64,000 nucleotides of DNA, taken from contig JAAKBF010000390.1 in NCBI GenBank assembly GCA_012656075.1, positions 992,001 to 1,056,000 of the forward strand, read 5' to 3'. Positions 20,580-31,689 of this stretch are shown here, piece by piece. The notes beneath the pieces were generated by a model, which was not told the DNA's origin, searched no databases, and saw nothing but the letters and a program-made list of their open reading frames with translations. How positions within the stretch are numbered: the first letter of the stretch is position 1; each line of letters begins with the position of its first letter. This stretch comes from Phytophthora hibernalis (taxonomy: Eukaryota > Oomycota > Peronosporomycetes > Peronosporales > Peronosporaceae). Made by a program: the position numbers and the translations under genes.

Positions 20580-21325
20580 CGCAGTTGACAGAGTCGGAGG
20601 ACGCGTTGTGTGGGACGAGACTTTCAGCGTTGCACACCACCACGGTCTTGCCACTGCAAATGAACATGTGCTGCAGGATAACCACCACGCTCACGATAAT
20701 GCCCACGAAGCCCAGCGAGAACTTGACGGTGTCTCAGGTCATGGCCGTCCAGTCGTTCGTGGTCGTTGCGTCCAGCACTTGCTGCCCCATAGACATCAGC
20801 CCCCGCAACGCCTAGCAGCACGTTCCAGATGACCCAGCTGACCGTGTACTTGTGCTGGTAGTTGGGTGTGATGTACGGGGAGACACTTGAACACCGTCAT
20901 GAGCTTCACGAAGATCAGCAAGTACAGAAAATTGAGCGTGCTCACGATCGAGTCCTCCTTATTGCCAGTGAAGTCCACGGCAAGGCCGAAGAGCACCTCA
21001 GCAACAACATCCCCGCTCGTTCACAATATGATGGGCCGGCTGACCGTCTGGTCACCTCGAGGGTAGATTGCACACTGGAAGGGCGACACGGCGACCTGCA
21101 GAGCCGCGTGCAGCGAGAAGAAGACGTCATCGAGCTCCATGGCATTGCGGTGGCCGTCGTGGCGTCTCATGTACTGCTGTTGGATGCTCTCGCTGTAGTA
21201 GAATGTGACGTTGAAGATGGAGTAGAATGTGAAGCCCAGCATGTTGAGCACAGTATAGTTCAGCGACAGCCCCACGACGCTGCGTCGCTGGCGGTTGAGG
21301 AACCATTGAGGGTAGAAGATCACGC
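20580..21325 (-). pseudogene. cystinosin-like lysosomal cystine transporter, decayed
   Basis: Cystinosin is a PQ-loop protein that exports cystine from lysosomes with protons. The minus strand from 21323 shows a Phe-Tyr-Pro-Gln start (the first PQ loop), then a Ser-Val-Val-Gly-Leu-Ser segment, an Asp-Asp-Val-Phe-Phe-Ser-Leu-His-Ala segment and a Gln-Cys-Ala-Ile-Tyr segment. After an in-frame TGA near 21020 come Leu-Asn-Phe-Leu-Tyr, then, after a frame change near 20880, a Trp-Val-Ile-Trp-Asn-Val-Leu-Leu stretch; after another near 20802, the region ending in a hydrophobic helix around 20650-20700, with a further TGA near 20736. The 5' end is missing. Order and spacing match cystinosin well, and with two stops and two frame changes it is a clear pseudogene. 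Confidence 0.8.
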
Positions 21326-21411
21326 TTCACGGTCAGAACACTGTGGTTGGGCTGGAACCCATGGTGGCCTGCGTAAGATAATACATTGTAATACAATAGC
21401 ATAACATTCAA

Positions 21412-21463
21412 GCAAAGTAAACGATAGCGCAAAACCATGTACTTTTATCTGCCCAAGCTTGCC
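21412..21463 (-). repeat. right arm of distant inverted repeat
   Basis: Reverse complement partner of 15705-15756, with two substitutions in about 51 bp. It lies just before the truncated 5' end of the Copia element. Confidence 0.6.
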
Positions 21464-21604
21464 AACTCGTTGTTACCTAATTTTGAAAGATCTTGTGTCT
21501 GGTAGAACGCCAGTTTTCAAAAATCTTAGAAAATCGGTAGACCTGTTATTTAAGGGTGTCCACTCTTTAATTAGATGAAGGTGTAGCCAAATGATACCTC
21601 TGCT

Positions 21605-23529
21605 TTGTCAGATCATGTTACTTTACCCTTAATATCTAATAACCGGTTGACAATGCAAACACCCAGGAGAATGTCGACCGTAGCGGCGACGGGCAACATA
21701 AAAAAGTTGCACAACTTCAAGATGGAGTCCGGTACGCAGTTCGCGGTGCACGTGGACCAGTTCAAGGAGATCGTCTTGCAGATGGAGACGATCGGAAAGC
21801 CTTTGGATGAGACCCGAAAGCTCGTATTGCTGCTCGGTAGTCCGACGGACGAGTACCGGATGATTAGTACCGTCCTCGAGAACACGCCTAACATGACGTT
21901 GGCGTACGCGATCAAGCTCTCTGATGTTGAAGCCTCGGATAAATCGTCATCGGCTCAACTGAAGGCGTTCGTGGCCAAGAAGGACCACGGCAAGCGGAAG
22001 TTCACGGGCAAGTGCTTCTATTGCGAGAAGCGCAAACGAAGTGCCGCAAGAAGAAGGCCGACGAGGGATGCGGACAAGTCGCAAGAGAGACATCCGACTT
22101 CGCGTTCACGGCAACGAGTGCGTTGAGCAAGACTAAGTGGCTCGTTGACTCTGGTGCAAGCTCGCACATGACCAGCGTCCGGGACAAGTTCGTGTCCATG
22201 AAGGAGCTGAAGACGCCAGTCCGCATCTCGATCGCGGATGACACGAAGATCGACGCAGTTGCAATGGGCACCATCGGGTTGCAGCTGACGGACGGGACGT
22301 CTGTCACGCTGTCGGATGTTCTGTACATCCCTGAGGTTGGTGGATGCCTCATATCGGTGGCGAAGCTAGCCGAGAAGGACATCGTCGCGCAGTTCAGCAA
22401 GAACAAGTGTGTCTTTCACTTTGGTGACGCAAACGTGATGGAGGCCAAGCGCTGGGAAAATGTCTACAAATGAAAACAGTGGGGGACGAGGTGTGTCGTG
22501 CCGCAACGACACCTCGTAAGGAGCCGTGGAGCGTGTTGCACGCACGCCTAGGCCACGTCCCGTACAAGCGCTACGAACAGCTACTTACGATGGCAGAAGG
22601 GTTGCCGCGGGTTACGGAGCACCTACGACTGCGGACATTTGTGCTGGTTGCTGCATGGCAAATATGCACGAGGACAACTTCCCTCGCAAGCCCGAGAAGA
22701 CAGTCAAGAGTGCGAGGGTCCTGGGCCTCGTCCATTCAGACGTCATGGGACCAATGCAGACGAAAACACCGGGTGGGTGCACGTACGTCGTCACATTAAT
22801 TGATGACTACTCACGTCACGTCACGGTGTACTTCATGAAGAAGAAGTCGGAAGTCTTGGCGAAGTTCAAGATGATCAAGGCCGACTTGGAAAACGCTACT
22901 GGTCACAAGATCAAGCGTCTCCGTTCGGACAACGTCGGGGAGTACACGGGTCGACTCTTCAAGGCGTACCTGACCAAGGAAGGCATCCGTCATGAGAAGA
23001 CGGTGCCGTACACGCCCCACAAAACAGACTTACTGAGCGAATGAACCGGAGCCTCGTCGAGATGGCTCGTTGCATACTCTATAACGAAGGCATCGACAAG
23101 AAGTGGTGGGCTGATGCAGTCAACACGTTTGCGTGGATCATCAACAGGATTCCCAACACTGTGACTGTGAAGACACCGTACGAGATCGTGTACAAGAAGA
23201 AACCTCAGCTCAAGAACCTGAAGGTGGTCGGTGCACTCGGCTACGCGCACATTGTTGACGAGAAGCGCCGCAAGCTAGATGCCAATGCATTCAAGTGCCG
23301 ATTCATGGGCTACGAGGATGGTGTCAAGGGATACCGCGTACTCAATGTGGCCACGGGAAAAGTGCAAACGTTCGCACAGTTAAGTTCATGGAGACCACTA
23401 GCCCGGATGACTTCTTGGCAGAGGTTGATGATGAAGATAACGATGCCTGGGATGATGTCACTGTGCCTAGAGCTACTGTTCCGAGTTATGAACCGTCTCG
23501 AATTCTCACCATCCACAAACATGAGATGA
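21605..23529 (+). pseudogene. Copia gag-protease-integrase region
   Basis: Gag (21605-22126) has the UBN2-type helical region and only a broken zinc knuckle (Cys-Phe-Tyr-Cys, then a frame change). Protease in the next frame (22012-22473) keeps the Asp-Ser-Gly-Ala-Ser-Ser-His-Met active-site segment. The gag-pre-integrase motif (Leu-His-Ala-Arg-Leu-Gly-His) is near 22535-22560. Integrase follows with Asp in His-Ser-Asp-Val-Met-Gly-Pro and Asp in Arg-Ser-Asp-Asn-Val-Gly-Glu-Tyr. A stop at 23042 and frame changes at about 22050, 22475 and 22600 break the polyprotein. After 23041 the integrase C-terminal part continues to about 23390. Confidence 0.85.
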
Positions 23530-23962
23530 TCCCACTTCAACTTGAGGTGGTTCCTGAAGGCGCAGTCATTTCCGTCCCGGACCACCCCATGATTACTCGC
23601 TCGCGTGCTCGACACATTGAAGAGACAAATGACCCAGAGGAAGCTGGAAGACGTAAGAATCTGGTTGTTGCTCCTTCCGCCATTGGAAACAAGCGTCAAA
23701 AGGTGACCCAGGGTCGTGTCATGCCAAGCGACGAGCTGCTCGCCATTGAAGACGGCCAAGTAATGGCTGCAACGGAGGAGGTCCCCAAGTCGTACACAGA
23801 AGCTACGAACAGCGCGGACAGCGACGCATGGAAGAATGCTATTGCAAGTGAGCTTGAGTCGATCACTGCTAACAAGACCTGGAAGCTGGTACTCAAGCCA
23901 GCACACCAGCGACCAATCGGTTGTTGCTGGGTATTCGCGTTGAAGCGCGACGAGAAAGGGCA
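23530..23962 (+). pseudogene. Copia reverse transcriptase, N-terminal part
   Basis: Continues the polyprotein through the integrase-RT linker and into the start of the RVT_2 reverse transcriptase (segment with Trp-Lys-Asn-Ala-Ile and Glu-Leu-Glu-Ser-Ile, then Trp-Val-Phe-Ala-Leu-Lys-Arg). The coding sequence stops matching exactly at 23962, where the 5' LTR of the Gypsy element begins. The rest of the domain resumes at 38161. Confidence 0.85.
23959..23962. repeat. 4-bp target site duplication of Gypsy insertion, left
   Basis: The bases ggca directly precede the 5' LTR, and ggca at 38157-38160 directly follows the 3' LTR. Discounting the element and one copy leaves the Copia reverse transcriptase frame open across the site, which confirms the insertion point to the base. 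Confidence 0.85.
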
Positions 23963-24847
23963 TGTGGCGTTGGGATTTGAGTGCTCGGTCGCCAGTCAGC
24001 AAGGTTGCCCTTGCTGAAGGAAAGTAACCAGCGTGCTCTGATTGGCGGGTTACATTCCCCGCGCGGCAGTGACCAGGGCAGTTTAGTGACCGAGGCCTCG
24101 GTCGGGTATAATAAATTCCCGGCCGAGGGTACGAACCCTCGTTTGTACCCATTTCAGTTTCGTACCCTCGGTCTTATCGAGCCGGGTACAGGATCACATA
24201 CTGGGATTTGTTCACACTGGATATTTGTATTTACGTATAGGACTAGCTATAGGATTGACTACAAAGGCTCTCAGAGCCATAGATCAACAGAAATAAATCA
24301 GCAGTCTTCCCCCAAGTCACCAAGGTTAAGTCCGTCTTCGGTAAGTCTAACTAGCTTATCTTAGGGTCTGGATACGCTCGGGTGGTGGGATTCCTGTCAG
24401 CGAGCCCAAGGTACATTGAACTGAGGGTTTGTTGCTGGTCACTCAAGAGGTTAGAGTAGCCGAGTGTTGGGAGCGACGAGAAGCGTCGTTCCCCATATAT
24501 TATAGTGGAACCGAGTGTTCCATGCATATTTTACTACCCACCGAGGTTTTACCTTGGCAAACCCGTATTAGGTTTGACAGCCGGTACCCTTCCTTCTGAG
24601 GGACTGCGGGGTTCACGCGAAAGCGCAATATTGCATCCTAGCCCTCGCTCGTGGTTAGTGGTGCAGATTATTGGGTTGGCCTAATACAACCTAGGTGTAC
24701 AGGGCGTTCACATCCAACCCGGCGTAAGGGATCGTTCCTGGTCTTAAGGTTTGATCCAACGCTCGTTGACCTGACAAGGGAAGCGAGTGTTGTTGGTGGG
24801 ACTCATACTATTCGGTAGTGAGAATTTCTGCGTGATCCTACACGACA
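23963..24847 (+). repeat. Gypsy 5' LTR
   Basis: 885 bp starting tgtggcgttgg and ending tcctacacgaca, so it has the TG...CA ends of retroviral-type LTRs. It matches 37272-38156 along its whole length. Differences I see are three substitutions (near the start, in the middle and near 24780) and two one-base length differences in C runs. The LTR contains the transcription start of the element; I cannot place it with confidence. Confidence 0.95.
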
Positions 24848-24849
24848 AC

Positions 24850-24867
24850 TGGTGCCGCGATCTGAGA
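24850..24867 (+). promoter_or_regulatory. primer binding site of Gypsy element
   Basis: Two bases after the 5' LTR the sequence tggtgccgcgatctgaga begins with the TGG expected to pair with a tRNA 3' CCA end. The matching tRNA cannot be identified without a tRNA set. Confidence 0.65.
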
Positions 24868-25213
24868 TTGGGAGTGACTTTCTGTGTGTCTTGGTTGTAT
24901 GTAGGTTCGTACCCTAACGAGCATTCGAGAGAAGACAAGAGAAGAGAAAGAGAGAAGATGGCGAGAGGAGCGAAGTGAGCGGTACCAGAAACGCCGATGT
25001 AGTCGGGCGGAGGGCGCACCGAGGGTTCGGTGCGGTCCGGTCCAACACTCGCGACCCAAGTACTTTGGAGTCGATCAACGAGCGTTCGGACAGCTTTGAC
25101 CAGCCGATGAATTACTCTGAAGCCAAAGAAGACGACGAAGATGAATACCTGGAAGAAGCGACAGCAATGTCCGAGTTTCGGAAGCCGCTACTGTCTCAGC
25201 AGGACGTAGCGGA

Positions 25214-25221
25214 GGGGTGAG
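25214..25221. repeat. 8-bp target site duplication of MITE, left
   Basis: ggggtgag here is repeated exactly at 25612-25619, on the other side of the MITE. An 8-bp duplication is the hallmark of hAT transposition. Confidence 0.9.
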
Positions 25222-25611
25222 CAGGGATGTTAAAAGAAAGCCTTCTGAAAAAAAGAAATCTTCTTTTGATTTAAAGAAGATAAAAGAAGAAATCAAGCGG
25301 CCTTCTTTAATGAAAACATGGATCTGCCAGTACTCTGTCAGTCCATCGGTTGCCAGTATCTAGTTAAAAATACAACGTCTTGGCTTTGAAAACGGATCCC
25401 TTCTGACCGAGTACAGCGAAGATCGCTCCACACCAGGGTTCTAAAGGGTGAACTCTTAGAAAATAGGATTTTTAGCAAAAATAGGACAAGACATAAAATA
25501 GTGACTATGGTTATAAGAAGAAAAAGAAGACGTCCGCCGATTCTGGCCGATCTTCTTTTGCATCATAAGAAGATATAAGAAACTTGATTAAAAGAAAGCT
25601 TAACATCCCTG
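25222..25611. mobile_element. 390-bp hAT-type MITE inside Gypsy gag
   Basis: Ends are cagggatgttaa and its exact reverse complement ttaacatccctg (12-bp terminal inverted repeats), flanked by the perfect 8-bp duplication ggggtgag. The interior is very rich in A/G on one strand (aagaaga-like runs), in contrast to the GC-rich gag around it, and has no coding capacity. This is a non-autonomous hAT element, the third level of nesting here. Confidence 0.92.
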
Positions 25612-27927
25612 GGGGTGAGGTCGCACGCACGAAACCTCACCGGTGGACGAAGTGGCTGGCTCTGAACCAGCTGACGAGGACAACGAAGATGGACTCGGCG
25701 ATCTCCGATCGCTGATGATGAGCGAGGACGCGAGCTCACGGTCGACCGGCAGTCGGCCTCCAGTTAATGGGGACACTCCGATTGACAACAACGTTTTGGG
25801 AAGATGCATGGAGTTGATGATGACGAAGAGCGAGTGGATGCGGGCCTTTGCGCCAAAATCAATTCGACAAGCTGTGTGGATGGAACTCGGGGCAGAATTG
25901 GTCGTCCCAGTGGAATCGTGGAGCATCCAGAAGATGGCCGAGGACACGGTGCAACTGTTCCGTGCTATGGGTTGTGAGCCTCAAGCGCTGCCCACCAATG
26001 CCGCCTTCAAGGATGGGCGATCAAAGAAGCCGCGCTTTCATTGCTCAAGTGGAAGCAGAAGCTCCGGACGATTTTGCGGGGTGCCTGAGCCGGTCTCCAA
26101 CCGTCGGACGAGCCTCCCACGCACGACTGATGGACTAGATCCATCAAGAATCCCGCTACCGACAACTCCCGGGCGTCAGCCCGAGAGGACGGTCGGGACG
26201 GGTGTGTTCTCAGCAAAGGGGACCGCATGGGCGTATTTTCAAGATTCGCGCATGGTAACCCCTCGTCAGCGAACCATACCGAATAGTTGGAGAAAGGATT
26301 TGAGAGTACACGGACCGCTCCGACGGCGGGCCGAGGTATAGGTCGGACGACGAACCGACGCTTCGATGCGCACGATGATTCCTCGGACGACGATTCGATC
26401 GACGTGGAAGATCAAGGGGTGACGTGACCGGAGAGTAGACACGTCAAATCCAAGAGCTCAGCTCGATGGAGAACGAGAGTCCCACACCGAGGCTTGCCAT
26501 CGCCACGCACCTCCCGTTGGGTATTATCAAGTGCTATCTCGACCTCCGAGATAAGAGCGAGAAGTCGATGCAATGCCTCCGAGCCTTCATCTATGAAATG
26601 AGGGGAACAAACACGTCACCGAATGAATGGTGGAAGACAAGACGAACGTGAAAATTGTTGAGTGACGCGTTTATCAAGTACAACTGTTCCCGGATTAATC
26701 AATCGGCGAAAGCACGGACTTACTCGGCGAGGCGTGAAGAGAAGGATCACGTTTGCGACTATCTGAACCGGCTAAATGGCTATGCCAGGAACGCCGGGGT
26801 GCAATTTGAGCACGGCGGTCGTGAGTCCAAGGATCATGTTGAACACTTTCTCGATACGTGCGAAGACCGAGCCTTGGAAGAGCGTCTGTGCCACGTGCAG
26901 GTCAAGCATATTCACGACCTGGAAGATATAATAAATGACATCCTCCGACGCCGCGAGCGGAAGAAAGGACTTGAGTCGTCGGTACGACGCCCAAGGGCCA
27001 AGATGAAGGTCGTCGCCGTGACGATGGACGTTCGAAGGATCCACGAAACCCCTAACGGCGTGAGCGAGATGATGGTCGCCGTCAGGACGACCGTTATCGG
27101 GATGACAACCGACGTCGAGACGGTCGCCAATACCGACAGAGGATTACGCTCGCTGAAGCGCTGACGGACATGGTCGCTGCGATGAAAGTGAACGGCTCGG
27201 TCGACCCGCAAGGGGAACCTGCAGATGCATTGAGTGAAGGGTACGACGACACCGAGGGTTACGACCCGGAGTACCAGGCGACCGAGGCTCGGACAGATAC
27301 TCGGACGACGAAAACTCGTCGGATGAAGATCACGGTCACGTGGCTGCCGCGAACGATTCAGAGCGTCGTCACGCTACTGAGGGAACGTTCGCGTGAGCTG
27401 ACAATCGCCGGCCGAGGGGTTAGAATAACCAATACCCGCACGACTGAGACAACCGAGGTCAAGGCGAACGCGATGGTCGTCGACGATATGGCCCGTGTGC
27501 CGCCTGTGGCGGGCTCACGCTCTCTGCACACTACTGTTTCAAGAGGTGCAAGATGTGCAAACAAGTCCACGATGCGGGAAAGGGCGAAGCATTCAACGAG
27601 TTAGCGTCTCTTTTGAAGGCGAAGGTGGAGAAGATAGGTCTCTCGCCAGAACTTCAAGAATTGGTCTACGGGAGTCATTTAAACTAGGCAGCCCACCAAC
27701 TGAAACTGGGTTGGTCCCATTCGGGCTGCCACAGTTAGCCGAGCCTGTGCTGGATGCCGACTATTTGCTTGCGTTCGCGGGTGTGTGCAAAAGGCCTAAT
27801 GACTTTAATATGGATGATGTGAAATCGACGGAAAATAGAGAAGAGAGAGGCGTAAGCCTCGGAGAGAGTAAAGTGAATGTGAAATGCGAGGAGGAAGCTA
27901 CTGGTACGGTTACTGCGGCTTCAATTC

Positions 27928-29321
27928 GTGAGTATGGCTGTGCCCGAGCATGAACCCCGAAGTCTCGGCCAGGCAATCAAGTTGTTGTCTGGTGAGAGGA
28001 TGGGGTGGTGGTCGTACCAGCGCTACGACAAGAGGAAACGATTGTGTGCAATGGTAAACGGGGCAGTGGATGATTCGCGAACGAGGATTCTGCTCGATAC
28101 TGGAGCAAACGTGAGCGTGATATCCGCTTCCTATGCAACGAAACTACGCGTGCGGGAAGTATCAGACCATCGTCGTAGTCTGGAAGTGAGAGGAATCAAC
28201 CCAGGAGTGATGAGCCACGTCGCCGAGCACTCGTTAAGATCACCCTTGGGTGGGAGCGAGTATATGAATTCGAGTTGTGGATTATGGATCATAGCGCAGG
28301 AGTCGATGTTGTCCTCGGCACGGACTTCATGATCCTAGCTGGAGTGCGGTTAGAATTGTTCCATGGTACATCCCGGTTACCAGATAATGTAATGGTCCCA
28401 TTAGTGAAGTCCCAGAACGCTGATGACGCTCCAGTTTACGGTTTACAAGTGATCGGTGGCCCGGCCGAGGATATGTCGGTCGCCGGGCGAGAGTGGCACG
28501 AGTTCAACTTACCTCGACGACGCCCATCTCTGAACACCCACGAGGTGTGGGTTCGCCGGATCGGGAACCTCATGCCGACAGTGACGAAGTTTCGGCGAGG
28601 ACAACCAGCGACTATCCGGCTGCCTAATGTGTCACCGAGGGTTACCCACTGTACAAACCACGAATCGGTGGTATTATGGATACCGCGTGGCGATCTCCCG
28701 CAAGGGCGTGGCTACACCCGGCTACGGTCGGTGAAGTACGACGAATGGCAAGTGCTGGCGTACGCCGAGTGCCGGGATGATACGTTGTTGAAGCGTGAAA
28801 GCAAGCTGTACGAGCGATGGTTAGCCAGTCCACCACCAGCAGTCGAGCGTCGGGATTATCTCACGCCTCAGAAGATTCTTTCCCGACCGATGGTGAACCA
28901 CGATGGGCAACGGGCGGATCGTCTACAGAGCGGTGAAGAGTGCCACGCACAACCGAGTGGGTGCGACCACTCGACAGTAACTGTTACTCTGGTAACCTCG
29001 GACATGATGGCTACGGACATTGAAACCGAGGAATGTGAAGATTCAACCACGTCCGAATCCTCGGACAGGGGTGACGGCGAGGTAATTACCGGCGAGGTAC
29101 CGGAGTCCGTGGTCACCGAAGATTCGGAGGCACGTCTGGAGTCGGTGTTTGTCGCCCTTACGACTGGCGTTTCCGCTGACGTCGCTGTCGATGTTGACGA
29201 TGCCCTCGGTGGTGTGGCCGAGCATGTGGCAAACGAAATCGAGTTGACCGACTACGCACATGAGTTGGCATTCCTCTTGCGTATCTCCGATTGTGATCGT
29301 GCTGAAGAAGAATGGCGTTGA
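27928..29321 (+). pseudogene. Gypsy protease and linker region
   Basis: The aspartic protease is marked by Leu-Leu-Asp-Thr-Gly-Ala-Asn (about 28093-28113), followed by Val-Ser-Val-Ile-Ser. The frame changes near 28280-28320 into a second open frame of 348 codons (28275-29321) that leads to the start of reverse transcriptase. The linker contains acidic, Thr/Ser/Glu-rich segments and no domain I recognise. Confidence 0.8.
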
Positions 29322-30700
29322 TATCCGCCTGTGCATTGATTAGAAGAGGGTGAATGCCATCACCGCGATCATGGAGTATGCCATGCCGTTGGTCGACGAT
29401 TTGTTAACTGACCTGGAGGGCTACCTGTGGTTCTGCTCCTTAGATGCAGGCAGCGGGTTCTGGGCGATCATGATGCCGATGAGAGCTCGGAAAATCTCGG
29501 CTGTCGTTTGTGCACTCGGCCACGTTGAGTGGCTGCGTATGCCGTTTGGCCTGAAGAAGCACCGATGACTTACCAACGAATGATTGACAATGCTCTGTGG
29601 GGGTTCGGTCAGCCCAAGGGTGGTTGGAACCAGTTCTCTGAGTTGATGCAGACGGCTGTAGCGGCCACTGAAGCAACAAGAACAGGGGTGGCCGACGCTT
29701 CTGCACGACTGTCCGAGGTCTCGACTCCTTTTCCGACCAAGTTCGAGGTCGACAGCGAGTCCTCGGTGACGCTCGACGCTGTGACCCAACTGGTGAATAG
29801 CCCTGTAGCGGTTATGTTCTCCACGGAGAAGCAGATGAATCCTCGTTGGTGCCAGTGTTCGATCGGCGGTCGTTCGCTGACGATATTTGTTTCGGCTCCG
29901 AAACTTTGACTCTTGTCTAGCCACCCTGGACCGACTGCTTCAACAGTTCGCTGAGTGTCGGATCAGCGTGAGTTTCACGAAGAGCATTTTCGTACAAGGC
30001 CGAGTGGATTTTCTGTCACAAGAAGTGTCAGTCGACGGCATTCAGCCTGATCCGAAGAAGTTGTTGAAGACAGTGACGGAGCTGCCGTTCCCGTTATCGA
30101 AGAAAATAATGCAGTCATTCCTCGGAGCGTTGAACAATTACAGCAGATTCATCCAAGACTTTGCAGTCTACGGAGCTGCCCTGTACCAACTAAGGGATGA
30201 GGATTTTACACCGGCAGGAAACTTATCTGGATCACCGAAGCTTCGCGGTGCTACAACAGAAGGTTGAAGACGCGCCGATACCCCGGCATTTTGACCGAGC
30301 CAAAGAGGTACGCGTGACGTTATTTGCTAATGAGTGGGCTCTGAGTTCCACTCTGATGCAGTACCACACCGACAAGTTGCACCCAGTGCGGTTCTGCGGT
30401 CGCGTCCTGAAGGACGCCGAGATGTTTTACCACCCGGCCGAGAAGCAGGTGTTAGCTTTGCTGTTATAGTTGAAAGTGTGTTACACTAAACTTGTCGGGC
30501 GTACTATCCAGGTCTACACTCGGTTTTCGACACTGGAGTGGGTACATAAGTCGAAGACATTGTTCGGTCCTACGACCCACTTCAGGTTGTCCCCGTGGCA
30601 CCTGAAGGTCAACCGAGTCGAGGAACGCGATTGTGCTTTTGCTCAGCTACTACAACCTGGGCTTACAAGCTTGTTGAACTCGAAGACTCGTTAGCCCCGG
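29295..30700 (+). pseudogene. Gypsy reverse transcriptase
   Basis: Copies element RNA to DNA. The first RT block (Val-Leu-Lys-Lys-Asn-Gly then Arg-Leu-Cys-Ile-Asp) is at about 29300-29340 and is followed at once by an in-frame TAG where an aromatic residue is usual. The block with the first catalytic Asp (Cys-Ser-Leu-Asp-Ala) is near 29435-29455. The catalytic box near 29865-29895 reads Phe-Ala-Asp-Asp, in a different frame from the preceding part; the residue before the two Asp is normally Val, Met or Leu. The thumb and RNase H start follow in 29887-30470 with two more breaks. Inactive. Confidence 0.85.
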
Positions 30701-30709
30701 TGACACCAC

Positions 30710-31396
30710 CGTCAAGAGGGTCGCCGACCGCTCGAATGGATCCACACTTGCTATATGCGTGTCTACCGAGGACTTACAATGGCTTGGTGATGTCCTTGGA
30801 TGGTTCATCCAAGACGGAGAAGAATGGCGGGTATGGTAGTTGCTCATGGATACTATGGAAATTACCGGAATGGACGGTACTGTGCTTATCTCGAGACCAC
30901 CACAGTAAACCTCGCTGAATATGCCGGTATGAACAATGGTGTGTTGACAGCATTGGAGCACGGCACTGAGAATTTAATTGTGGTGGGAGACTCGAGACTC
31001 GCAATTCAGCAGTCCCTAGGGGTGATGGCCTATCGGAAGGAAACTCTGATGGCCCAACTCAACCACCACCGAGAACTCACAGCCACGCTTCGGTCGGTGA
31101 AATATCTCCACGTGATCCGTGAGTTAAAGGCAGCTGTAGACTTGTTAGCGACGGAAGCCCTAAACAGCAAAGAGACCAGCGTGGTCTCGGCGGAGACCAG
31201 GAAAACGGAATTAATCGAGCTCAACCGAATCGACGAAGTCATCTACGAGCCTTCGCCTGAGGTCGCCACACCAACACTCGGTGAAGCGGCCACCGACGAG
31301 AAAGCGTCGGTCAACCTAGCCCGGACTCGTGTGGCCCGCCAAGTACCCTGTAACATATCTTTTTCGATTTTGGGAGGGATGTGCCGGATTACATAA
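30710..31396 (+). pseudogene. Gypsy RNase H region
   Basis: Frames at 30595-30918 and 30800-31396 cover an RNase H-like fold. Visible are Ser-Leu-Asp-Gly-Ser-Ser (first Asp, in the frame ending at 30918), then Leu-Ala-Glu-Tyr-Ala-Gly (Glu) and Val-Val-Gly-Asp-Ser-Arg (third carboxylate) in the next frame. The frame change between the first and second motif breaks the domain. Confidence 0.75.
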
Positions 31397-31689
31397 CCAT
31401 CACGACCCGTCGACAAACGAGAGCAAAGCATAGGCGTGTTCGGTTTGCGAGCGAGCCTTCGTTGATGGGCCAGGATAACGCAACACGACGAGACGAAGCC
31501 GATGAAGTAGCCTCAGAGAATCAGAACGAAGCAGAAAGCGAGCTACCAACGCCCTAGGCAAGCGTCAGAGCACCAAATGCAAACGATGTCGACCCGGTAA
31601 CCATTCAAGAAGAGCGATCTCCGCTGCCCAGGACGAGGAGCTGAGGTGGGCAAACCTCAAGGCCGTTCTCAGAGGCAAGCAAGCTAGCC

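Larger units (their letters stand above)
24975..27604 (+). pseudogene. Gypsy gag, interrupted
   Basis: Gag binds the element RNA and forms the particle. The reading is split into pieces: 24975-25220, then a MITE (25222-25611), then 25643-26341, 26466-26651, 26655-27164 and 27170-27604. The retrotrans_gag region lies at about 26580-26950 (a Trp-Trp-Lys, then Cys-Asp-Tyr-Leu-Asn-Arg-Leu and an Asp-Arg-Ala-Leu-Glu-Glu-Arg stretch); a Cys-rich knuckle-like segment lies near 27490-27560. The frame before and after the MITE is the same once 398 bp are discounted, but an in-frame TGA at 25218-25220 would still stop it. At least four breaks make this gag non-functional. Confidence 0.8.

Noticed and set aside
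24120..24140. GGTACGAACCC-like B-box in the LTR as a tRNA gene
   Set aside because: No cloverleaf can be drawn around it; no A-box or acceptor stem is present. I found no convincing tRNA gene in the window.
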